Positions 44,562 to 51,640 of a DNA stretch of 64,000 bases are shown piece after piece. The DNA lies in NCBI RefSeq assembly GCF_031846185.1, contig NZ_JAVRIF010000010.1, positions 1 to 64,000 on the forward strand, read 5' to 3'. The DNA is from Thalassotalea_H castellviae. GTDB lineage: Bacteria > Pseudomonadota > Gammaproteobacteria > Enterobacterales > Alteromonadaceae. The notes under the pieces were generated by a model that worked only from the letters and a program-made list of their open reading frames with translations, made no database searches and was not told the origin of the DNA. Each line of letters starts with the position of its first letter. Position 1 is the first letter of the stretch. Made by a program: the position numbers and the translations under genes.

Positions 44562-44669
44562 TTATTTTTTAAACGAGCTTCCTTCAAACATGCTGACAAG
44601 CATAGAACAAGCTAATATTGTGATAGCCGGTAACATCATTAAAGTAGATACAGTTATTAAGTTAATCAT
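44562..44669 (-). CDS. Possible 35-residue membrane peptide
   Basis: A short ORF begins ATG at 44669, five nt behind AGGGAAG, and ends TAA at 44562-44564. The peptide begins MINLITV and ends GSSFKK, with one hydrophobic helix (about 3-27) and a basic tail, a common design of bacterial small membrane proteins. It lies about 400 nt upstream of the sigma-54 promoter of the psp operon on the same strand. No family is recognised. Confidence 0.45.
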   Translation of the reverse strand: MINLITVSTLMMLPAITILACSMLVSMFEGSSFKK

Positions 44670-44887
44670 TAGCACTTCCCTTTCATAGTTAATAATAAAG
44701 ACGCACTAAGTAGTACAAAGGTTGTGCCAAGGAATAAAAAAAATAGTAACTACCTGAAAAGTATATGAATTTAATTTTTACAAAATAAAAACGTTTAAAA
44801 TATTTCCACATGCTAATGCGTAAATTGGTGTATTACACCATTATGTAGTGAAATTTTTATGATATTGCTAAATAAGGGACTGACAAC

Positions 44888-44920
44888 ATTCCCGAAATCG
44901 GGAAAGAATATCCCGAAATC
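44888..44920. repeat. CCCGAAATC direct repeat with one palindromic copy
   Basis: TCCCGAAATC occurs at 44890-44899 and 44911-44920, 21 bp (two helix turns) apart. The left copy extends to TTCCCGA-AA-TCGGGAA, a 16-bp palindrome. It lies between the dusA stop codon and the 35-residue ORF. The spacing suits a protein dimer binding one DNA face, but the regulator is unknown. Confidence 0.4.
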
Positions 44921-44941
44921 AAGACAATTGATGAAAAATAA

Positions 44942-45913
44942 TTAAAAAGATCCACCACCTACTTTTGCAAAAGCCTCTTTTAATATTTGGCTATTTGCGC
45001 CTTCTCTTCCTGAGTTTTCACTTAAAAAACGACGAAATTGTTTCGCGCCGGGTAAACCATTACACATCCCCAACATATGACGAACCACATGCCAAGAACG
45101 ACCACCTGTGGCAACATATTCATCAATGTATTCACACATTTCATCGATAATTTCTTGGCGAGTTTTAATGGCGGTATTATCTCCCCATATTTGCTGATCA
45201 GCTTCGGTTAACATATATGGGTTTTGATAAATTTCGCGACCTATCATGACACCATCAATGTGTTGTAAATGTTCACGACTTTCTTCATACGTTTTTATGC
45301 CGCCATTAATTGAAATTTCTAATTCAGGAAAATCCTGTTTAATTTGATAAACACGTCCGTAATCTAAAGGAGGTACTTCTCTATTTTGTTTTGGACTTAA
45401 ACCACTTAACCATGCTTTACGCGCATGAATGATAAAGTGCTCACAACCGGCGGGTTTTACGGTATCAATAAATTGATGTAAAAATTCGTAACTATCTTGA
45501 TCGTCAACTCCAATACGAGATTTAACGGTAATAGGAATATTAACTGCATTTTTCATACTACTCACACAGTCAGCGACTAAACTGGGATCAGCCATTAAAC
45601 ATGCGCCAAACATCCCATTTTGTACACGATCAGACGGGCAACCAACATTAATGTTAATTTCATCATACCCTTTCTGCTCGGCGAGTTTAGCGCACTCCGT
45701 CATCGCATTTACATCACTGCCACCAAGCTGTAATACAACGGGATGCTCAGGCTCATTAAACGCTAAATAGTCCCACTTACCAAAAAGTATTGCTCCGGTA
45801 GTAACCATTTCGGTATATAACACCGTACGTTTAGACATAACGCGATAAAAATAGCGACAATGACGGTCAGTCCAATCAAGCATCGGGGCAACAGAGAGTT
45901 TATGTGAAATCAT
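44942..45913 (-). CDS. dusA: tRNA-dihydrouridine(20/20a) synthase
   Basis: DusA reduces U20 and U20a in the D-loop of tRNA with FMN and NADPH. The 323 residues begin with the TIM-barrel PMLDWTDRHCRYF (about 10-22), then NINVGCPSDRVQNGMFGACL (about 90-109, catalytic Cys96), and the C-terminal HMLGMCNGLPGAKQFRRFLS, typical of DusA as opposed to DusB or DusC. The length is as in E. coli (330). It is monocistronic and its gene is often used as a phage attachment site, but no phage genes follow here. Confidence 0.95.
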   Translation of the reverse strand: MISHKLSVAPMLDWTDRHCRYFYRVMSKRTVLYTEMVTTGAILFGKWDYLAFNEPEHPVVLQLGGSDVNAMTECAKLAEQKGYDEININVGCPSDRVQNGMFGACLMADPSLVADCVSSMKNAVNIPITVKSRIGVDDQDSYEFLHQFIDTVKPAGCEHFIIHARKAWLSGLSPKQNREVPPLDYGRVYQIKQDFPELEISINGGIKTYEESREHLQHIDGVMIGREIYQNPYMLTEADQQIWGDNTAIKTRQEIIDEMCEYIDEYVATGGRSWHVVRHMLGMCNGLPGAKQFRRFLSENSGREGANSQILKEAFAKVGGGSF

Positions 45914-46039
45914 ATAATTAAAATAAATATATTTAAAACTGGTTCAGACGTTAGTTAGCACAACTGAAATTTTGTGCTAACTATACGGAATTATAAGAGG
46001 TAAAACAAAATTAATTACTCTTAGAGATAGGTTTGATTT

Positions 46040-46510
46040 CTAATCATTTTCGTTAGAATATGTCGCACAGATTTTAGCTAATGATTTAGCAAAATTATCA
46101 TATTCTTCATCTTCCAGTAGACTTTTAAAAGATTTTTCTAAACTCTTATAAACAGAACTTTGAATGCTCAAAAACAACTTTCGACCTTTTTCAGTTAACA
46201 ATATATGCTGTGCTCTTGCATCATATTGACATGTTGCACGATATATCAACTTTCGCTTTTCGAGTTTATTGACCATTAAACTTGCAGATGATTTTTGTAC
46301 CTGCATTTCAGCAGCTAGTGCTGATAAATGTGTACTATCATCATGTTTATCACTTGTGGGATCAATTTCTGCATTCTCAGCAATATGAACACATAACAAG
46401 TATTCAAACTCACTGTAACTTAAACTACTTTCTTTATTCTCAAACGCTTGAACATCCCATCTTCTAGAGATTAATCGTTGAAATTTTATGAGTGAATTTT
46501 CCAAATCCAT
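46040..46510 (-). CDS. MarR-family transcriptional regulator
   Basis: A 156-residue winged-helix dimeric regulator. The recognition region is THLSALAAEMQVQKSSASLMVNKLEKRKLIYR (about 68-98), with the wing YDARAQHILLTEKGRKLF (about 104-121). It is divergent from a methyltransferase gene; two copies of GTTAG-5nt-CTAAC lie in the shared 180-bp gap, one close to each gene, so it probably represses both itself and the neighbouring cluster. The ligand is unknown. Confidence 0.88.
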   Translation of the reverse strand: MDLENSLIKFQRLISRRWDVQAFENKESSLSYSEFEYLLCVHIAENAEIDPTSDKHDDSTHLSALAAEMQVQKSSASLMVNKLEKRKLIYRATCQYDARAQHILLTEKGRKLFLSIQSSVYKSLEKSFKSLLEDEEYDNFAKSLAKICATYSNEND

Positions 46511-46530
46511 AGTTAAACAAATACCACTTA

Positions 46531-46545
46531 GTTAGCTTACCTAAC
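46531..46545. promoter_or_regulatory. MarR operator near the regulator gene
   Basis: GTTAGCTTACCTAAC is a 15-bp inverted repeat of GTTAG and CTAAC, 20 bp before the MarR start. The same half-sites recur at 46659-46673. Confidence 0.6.
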
Positions 46546-46629
46546 AAAATAACATTTCTTATGTAAAAGTACTATCTATTAATTATTAGATGAAATTCAT
46601 GTGTATAAGGCCATACACAAAAATATAGT

Positions 46630-46673
46630 TTGACAAACTAACTATATTATTCATAATAGTTAGGAAACCTAAC
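46630..46673 (+). promoter_or_regulatory. Promoter and second MarR operator of the methyltransferase gene
   Basis: TTGACA (46630-46635), a 16-nt spacer and CATAAT (46652-46657) form a good sigma-70 promoter. GTTAGGAAACCTAAC (46659-46673) overlaps the expected start site, so a bound repressor would block initiation. A third dyad, TAGTTT-GAC-AAACTA (46626-46640), covers the -35. Confidence 0.6.
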
Positions 46674-46674
46674 A

Positions 46675-46706
46675 ATGAGTAATAACAAATATGAGTGATA
46701 ATAAAT
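46675..46706 (+). repeat. 16-bp tandem duplication at the methyltransferase start
   Basis: ATGAGTAATAACAAAT and ATGAGTGATAATAAAT follow each other, differing at two positions. The first ATG lies close behind AGGA but opens a 7-codon ORF (MSNNKYE) that stops at TGA 46696-46698. The second ATG at 46691 starts the long ORF MSDNKYELLD in another frame. The 16-bp unit is not a multiple of three, so loss of one copy would put the first ATG in frame. Confidence 0.7.
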
Positions 46707-47335
46707 ATGAGCTTCTTGATTGTGCATGGTGTGACAAACTTACCGAAGATTATGTTGAACAATGGGGAGAACTCTTACTTCATCAAAAGACTCCTGAATT
46801 CTGTAATTTATTACCTTCTGAAATTGTTTTAGATATTGGCTGCGGTAGCGGAGCTTCTGTTAGAGCGATTGCCAGTAATCTGACAACGGGTCATGTTATT
46901 GGGATCGATCCAACTCCTAAAATGCTTGAGATCGCCTCTAATCTCACGGTAAAGGACAAGCATAATAAACAGGTCACATTTTTACATGCTGGAGCCGAAA
47001 AAATCCCCGTTGAAAGTGAAAGCTGTGACTTAGTGCTTGCGGTAAATACTCTGCATCATTGGATAAATGTTAACGATGGTCTCGATGAAGTACTAAGAAT
47101 ACTAAAGCCCGCGGGTCGATTCGTTTCTGTTGATGACCTTTGGGAAGAATCTATTGAATTTAACCAAGATCAAGCTGGCAGTAGTGAACATATTTCTTGC
47201 AATCATGAACTAAAAACAAGAGATGGCATTGTGAATTTACTTAAGAGTAAAGGTTTCTCAAATATTTCTAACGAGGAGCACCGTGAGCCAGATGCCACTG
47301 CATCAATAATCACAGGATATAAAGCAAAATACTAA
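46691..47335 (+). CDS. Class I SAM-dependent methyltransferase
   Basis: A 214-residue protein with a Methyltransf_11 fold. Motif I is LDIGCGSGASVRAI (about 51-64), then GIDPTPKMLEIAS (about 75-87), LVLAVNTLHHWIN (about 116-128, motif IV-like) and VLRILKPAGRFVSVDD. The substrate is unknown. It starts inside a short upstream ORF and lacks its own clear ribosome binding site, so translation may depend on coupling. It is the first gene of a MarR-controlled cluster with a membrane protein (15-nt gap) and a GNAT enzyme. Confidence 0.85.
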   Translation: MSDNKYELLDCAWCDKLTEDYVEQWGELLLHQKTPEFCNLLPSEIVLDIGCGSGASVRAIASNLTTGHVIGIDPTPKMLEIASNLTVKDKHNKQVTFLHAGAEKIPVESESCDLVLAVNTLHHWINVNDGLDEVLRILKPAGRFVSVDDLWEESIEFNQDQAGSSEHISCNHELKTRDGIVNLLKSKGFSNISNEEHREPDATASIITGYKAKY

Positions 47336-47350
47336 CTGAAGGAGATTAAT

Positions 47351-47755
47351 ATGAACATTACACTCGCGCTTATGGGACTTTCAATATATATCTTGTTCTG
47401 GGAAAAGTTACCTGATTGGGGAAACTGGTTTAACTGGATTATTGAAAGATTACCTAGACCACTAGCATACTTATACGAAGCATGGCAATGCCCCTACTGC
47501 TTTGGTTTTTGGATTGCTTTAGCCCTTCATGGGATAACTGGATTACAGACAATACCAGCATTAGAATCTATGCCTAGCTATATCGGTATTGGTGGTACGG
47601 CCATCGCGTGGATATTAGATGCATTAGTTACAGCAACTTTAATCATGTTCGGCCAACTTTGCTTAAATGCTATTGCAGTACCGGCAATTAAAGGATATCA
47701 AATGACAATGGAGTTTAAACAATCTTTTAAAGAAGATTCAATCGATTCACTTTAA
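47351..47755 (+). CDS. Membrane protein with CPYC motif, DUF1360-like
   Basis: A 134-residue protein with about three hydrophobic segments (about 2-18, 45-65 and 80-108). The segment WQCPYCFGFWIALALH (about 45-60) has a CxxC pair and resembles DUF1360 membrane proteins, a family of unknown role; the match is by eye. It is coupled to the methyltransferase gene by a 15-nt gap with AAGGAGA before the ATG. Confidence 0.65.
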   Translation: MNITLALMGLSIYILFWEKLPDWGNWFNWIIERLPRPLAYLYEAWQCPYCFGFWIALALHGITGLQTIPALESMPSYIGIGGTAIAWILDALVTATLIMFGQLCLNAIAVPAIKGYQMTMEFKQSFKEDSIDSL

Positions 47756-47814
47756 GTAGGAAGTGCACCTGAACTAAAAAATATTTGGAAGATTCTTAAC
47801 AGAGGAGATTTACA

Positions 47815-48369
47815 ATGGATGATAACCTACCATTATACCAAAGGTGCACTTTTAATACTGAACGACTACAAATTAACAGTGTTAAATCCCAAAAATTTGA
47901 TGAAGACAGTAAACGACTATTCACACTTAAAGTATTAACGTTGTTAACACCTTCGGTGACTAAATCTCTCCCCAGTGAATGGCAGAAAATTACAAACTAT
48001 GAAGAAGCAAGTCATTGGTGGCAACAATGTCTAGCAGAAAGCACTTTTCTATCTATAAAACTGAAATCAAACAATGAGATTATCGGCTTTGTTTTTCTTT
48101 ATGAAGATGAAGTAAAACAAATGCAAGTAGACTTGCATATTGGCTACCTATTAGGTGAACCATTTTGGACTAAAGGATATGGAAGTGAATTGATTAACGG
48201 ATTAGTTAAATGGGCGTATTCAGATACGGACATCCATTCGCTAATTGGAGGTGTTGAATTTAGTAATATTGGGTCAATTAAAGTAATGAAGAAAAATGGA
48301 TTTAGTCGTTCAAAGCTGGAAAGCTCTGATAAAAACGTAATATTTTTAGAGCATGTCATTAAAAAATGA
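47815..48369 (+). CDS. GNAT family N-acetyltransferase
   Basis: A 184-residue protein of the ribosomal-protein/antibiotic acetyltransferase (RimJ/RimL) type: RLQINSVKSQ at the N-terminus, IGFVFLYEDE (about 82), the acetyl-CoA loop LLGEPFWTKGYGSELINGLV (about 106-125), and IGSIKVMKKNGFSRS (about 154-168). It follows the membrane protein gene by 59 nt with AGAGGAG before the ATG. The acceptor is unknown; with a methyltransferase and MarR it may serve detoxification. Confidence 0.85.
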   Translation: MDDNLPLYQRCTFNTERLQINSVKSQKFDEDSKRLFTLKVLTLLTPSVTKSLPSEWQKITNYEEASHWWQQCLAESTFLSIKLKSNNEIIGFVFLYEDEVKQMQVDLHIGYLLGEPFWTKGYGSELINGLVKWAYSDTDIHSLIGGVEFSNIGSIKVMKKNGFSRSKLESSDKNVIFLEHVIKK

Positions 48370-48406
48370 AATACTACAACCTTGTTTGAAGACCCGTCAT
48401 AACTTT

Positions 48407-49288
48407 TTAAGGATTAAGTAAATAATGTAATAAGCTTTCAAAGCTTTGCGTGCCTGGATGAATCCAGTCAAAATGTCCTGTGCCTGCTGAAATTTCAAAC
48501 GGTAAACCAGAATTAACGGCTTGAGTCGTATCAACGATGGGATCGGTGTCACCGATAAACAAAAAAACTTCATCTGCTAATCGACTCAATTGTGGATTTG
48601 CTAGTGCATATTGTTGGGGAATATCCGCTGGCAAACCATTCATAAAACTAGTGGCTGCAGAGTTACAGCTCCCCTCTTCATTAGCGTAAGATACCAAATC
48701 GGTGATCGCGGCTAATCCAACTGTATTAAATTCACTTTCAAGGTTCGAGCTTGCCAGTAGTGCTAGGTGTCCGCCTGCTGAATGACCAAGTACTACAAAT
48801 TTTCTGTTGCTATGATAGTTTTCACTCGTAGAAAAAATAAAATGTAGAGCCAACTCAATATCTTGATACGTGCCAGGCCAACCGCCGCCCTGATCCCCTG
48901 TTGCCCGGTATTCAACAGACCAGAGATGAAAACCATTTAACGCCATTGCTGTTGCAATAGGGTAGCTTTGTTCAATGCGATACGCATTAGACCAACAGCC
49001 ACCGTGAATGAAAATTAAGGCAGGTAACTCTTCTTCCTTGTCACTTGCTTCAGCGGGCCAATATTCAACATATTGTTGTGCTTTCTCTCCATAGAATAAG
49101 GTTTCTGTCGAAGGTTGATATGCAAGCGAGGTAATATCTGAAAATGACACTGGCTGTGCTACCTTTACATAAAAACTAGCGTGCGGATAAGCAGCTTCCG
49201 GTTGTTCTGACTCGGTTTCAGAGGTGGAAGTACTGCTGCCACAACTAGACAAAAAGAACAGTAGAATGACAGAACATAAAAGTTTCAT
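48407..49288 (-). CDS. Lipoprotein alpha/beta hydrolase
   Basis: A 293-residue predicted lipoprotein esterase. The signal ends in lipobox LSSC (Cys16), then a Ser/Glu-rich linker. The fold has the oxyanion region IFIHGGCWSNAYR (about 92-104), the nucleophile elbow GHSAGG (about 167-172), an aspartate in FIGDTDPIVD (about 242-251) and a histidine in GTGHFDWIHP (about 272-281), the complete catalytic triad of BD-FAE/carboxylesterase-like enzymes. The substrate is unknown. It converges on the GNAT gene with a 37-nt gap. Confidence 0.87.
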   Translation of the reverse strand: MKLLCSVILLFFLSSCGSSTSTSETESEQPEAAYPHASFYVKVAQPVSFSDITSLAYQPSTETLFYGEKAQQYVEYWPAEASDKEEELPALIFIHGGCWSNAYRIEQSYPIATAMALNGFHLWSVEYRATGDQGGGWPGTYQDIELALHFIFSTSENYHSNRKFVVLGHSAGGHLALLASSNLESEFNTVGLAAITDLVSYANEEGSCNSAATSFMNGLPADIPQQYALANPQLSRLADEVFLFIGDTDPIVDTTQAVNSGLPFEISAGTGHFDWIHPGTQSFESLLHYLLNP

Positions 49289-49508
49289 ATGAATAAATAT
49301 ATCAAGTGGTGTATCAATGAGAATAACGGCCTTAAGCCATTAAGTCTAACAACTACGTGTATAACAATAATAATTTAGAATAGTAATGCTGTTATCGTTT
49401 ACTATTTACAACGCAATAATTCGAACTTCAATCATATAATTATTGATAAAAGGATATTTTTTAAGCTATTTTACTAACTAAAGAAGTTTTCAAAGGACAA
49501 GGACTATT

Positions 49509-50999
49509 TTGAAGTTAATTGCCGTTTTTTTCACTTTATTTTGCTGTTTTGCTTACGCTGATAACATTAAAGTAGGCGCTGATGCATGGGCTGATGTAAC
49601 TGAAACTGACGGTAGCGGTATATATTTTAAATTATTAAACGAAATTTATGGCGCTGAAAATATTGAAGTTAACATTGAAAGCTTCCATCGTAGTTTAAAG
49701 TCATTTGAGGATAAAAAAATCGACTTATTACTAGGCGTTTTCAGAGAGGATGTTAAACATGCCATCATTCCTAACTGGTATATCAATACTGACGATCCTA
49801 TTCTAGTTTTTTACCGCAAAGATAGCCCTAATAAACCTAACATTCATAATTTATCTGATTTTTCAAATTCATGGGTGAGAGGCTATCATTTTGAGCGATT
49901 TATAAACGATCGTTCTGATACATATAAAGTTAATTCTGCTGATGAAGGGTTTATTTTATTAGCAAATAACCGGATAGACACTTTTATCGACTACCTTGAT
50001 AATGTACCAACAGCACTCACCGATAAATTTGAATATTTTGAATTACTCCCCCCGAGACGCTTATATATAGCTTTTCAAAAAAACCAACGCGGGCAAAAAT
50101 TAGCAAATATTTTTGACAAAAATATGTCTTTGTTACGCAAATCGGGCAAATTAAAAACACTATATGCTGGGTTATACGAAAAATCTGAGCTTGATACCTT
50201 TGAAGAAAATAAAGAAAAAATGGTGATTTTAACAGATGAGATCAGTTTACTCAGAGGGAATAAACAACAAGTGCTCCCAGTCAATCAAACGTTAAAGAAC
50301 AATCTCAATTTATTATTTGATCAACTCGACGGTTACGACTTTGAATTTAAGTTAGTAGACAATTATGCCGACATTACTGAAAATATTGGCCAAGACAACC
50401 TTTGCTATTCTGATATGTTAAAAACCTCAGAGCGGGCAAAACATTATCTGTTTAGTCAACCATTTGCATTATATTTAGGTTTACAGATTTATTCGAAAAC
50501 CCCTTTGCCTACTAATGAATATAATCAAGTTAACCTTTTAGCGCTGTTAAACACACATCAAGATAAAAAAATTGGACTTGTTTCAGGTAGAAGCTTAGGT
50601 GAAAAAATCGATCAACAGTTATCCCAGCTTTCTGAAAAGCAAATTATAAGCACTCCAACAAAATTAAATAGAACGCTTGCGATATTCAACCATGATCGTT
50701 TCGACTACTTAATAGAGTATCCTCAATATATTGATTTACTTTGGCCTAATATAAGTCAGACAAAATTGTATTCTTATCCACTTGAAGGTGGAAGACTTTA
50801 TTCTGTTGGCCATATGATGTGCCCTAAAACCGACACTAATCAGACATTTCTTAACCACTTTAATCAAAATGTTCAAACACTCGTTAACAGCGGCGCACTC
50901 TATAATGTTTTAACAAACGAAGTAAGTGACGTTAAACAAACGGAATTTACGCGATATTTTCACCAAGTATTTAAACCTAAAACCATAGTCTTAGAGTGA
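49509..50999 (+). CDS. Periplasmic substrate-binding protein, tandem SBP domains
   Basis: A 496-residue exported protein with a signal peptide (1-17, cut after AYA). Two bacterial extracellular solute-binding type 3 domains appear in tandem: about 20-235 (VGADAWADVTETDGSGIYFK) and about 240-480 (the second starts MVILTDEISLLRGN). Similar double-domain proteins occur in Vibrionaceae and Shewanella without an attached transporter gene. The ligand is unknown. The start is TTG at 49509 behind AAGGACAAGG. Confidence 0.8.
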   Translation: MKLIAVFFTLFCCFAYADNIKVGADAWADVTETDGSGIYFKLLNEIYGAENIEVNIESFHRSLKSFEDKKIDLLLGVFREDVKHAIIPNWYINTDDPILVFYRKDSPNKPNIHNLSDFSNSWVRGYHFERFINDRSDTYKVNSADEGFILLANNRIDTFIDYLDNVPTALTDKFEYFELLPPRRLYIAFQKNQRGQKLANIFDKNMSLLRKSGKLKTLYAGLYEKSELDTFEENKEKMVILTDEISLLRGNKQQVLPVNQTLKNNLNLLFDQLDGYDFEFKLVDNYADITENIGQDNLCYSDMLKTSERAKHYLFSQPFALYLGLQIYSKTPLPTNEYNQVNLLALLNTHQDKKIGLVSGRSLGEKIDQQLSQLSEKQIISTPTKLNRTLAIFNHDRFDYLIEYPQYIDLLWPNISQTKLYSYPLEGGRLYSVGHMMCPKTDTNQTFLNHFNQNVQTLVNSGALYNVLTNEVSDVKQTEFTRYFHQVFKPKTIVLE

Positions 51000-51077
51000 T
51001 TTTTGCTTTTGTAGCTTGAAACTATATTGATAATATTGACTATGATAGACTACAGAAAACCGATAAGAATTAGTAAA

Positions 51078-51512
51078 ATGAACGCAGATAACCTACTAGA
51101 AAAAGCGAAAAACTACTGTCTTAAACGCGGCGTGAGATTTACCACGACGAGAGAACAAGTATTTAAATTACTGTCTAATCATACCAATGCCATCGGTGCA
51201 TACGATTTACTCGATGAGTTAAAAATTACCGATCCTGCAGCTAAACCTGCCACCATTTACAGAGCATTAGATTTTTTAAGTCAGCAAGGTTTTGTCCATA
51301 AAATTGAATCAATTAATGCTTTTGTTATGTGTCATCATTTTGGTGATTGTAACCATCCTGTACAATTGTTGATTTGTGATGACTGTGGTCATGTTGAAGA
51401 AATTCAATCAAATGATTTTGATAACGCTTTAAAAGAAATGGCGACGAAAAAAGGGTTTACTATCAGCCATCAAATCATAGAAGCTCACGGTGCTTGTCAG
51501 TCCTGTCAATAA
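51078..51512 (+). CDS. zur: Fur-family zinc uptake regulator (Zur-like)
   Basis: A 144-residue repressor. The N-terminal winged helix (about 10-80, RFTTTREQVFKLLSNH, PATIYRALDFLSQQGFVHKIE) is followed by a dimerisation domain with CNHPVQLLICDDCGHVEE (about 98-116) and C-terminal HGACQSCQ, giving the two CxxC zinc pairs. The overall shape fits Zur more than Fur. I begin at MNADNLLEKAKN (51078); in-frame starts at 51027 and 51042 have no ribosome binding site and the sequence before 51078 is unlike Zur. No zinc transporter genes are nearby. Confidence 0.8.
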   Translation: MNADNLLEKAKNYCLKRGVRFTTTREQVFKLLSNHTNAIGAYDLLDELKITDPAAKPATIYRALDFLSQQGFVHKIESINAFVMCHHFGDCNHPVQLLICDDCGHVEEIQSNDFDNALKEMATKKGFTISHQIIEAHGACQSCQ

Positions 51513-51640
51513 TTCAAAACAATTAATCTTATTTATTCTACCACTCGTCGCAGTGATCATTCATTTGCTCTAAACTCGATTAAGTAATCGTGGTATAAAG
51601 AAATATTATACAATATAAACCGCCATAAAATTGGAAAGAT

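Noticed and set aside
44881..44941. Phage attachment site next to dusA
   Set aside because: dusA is a known integration site, but no integrase or phage gene is near and the repeat is on the 3' side.
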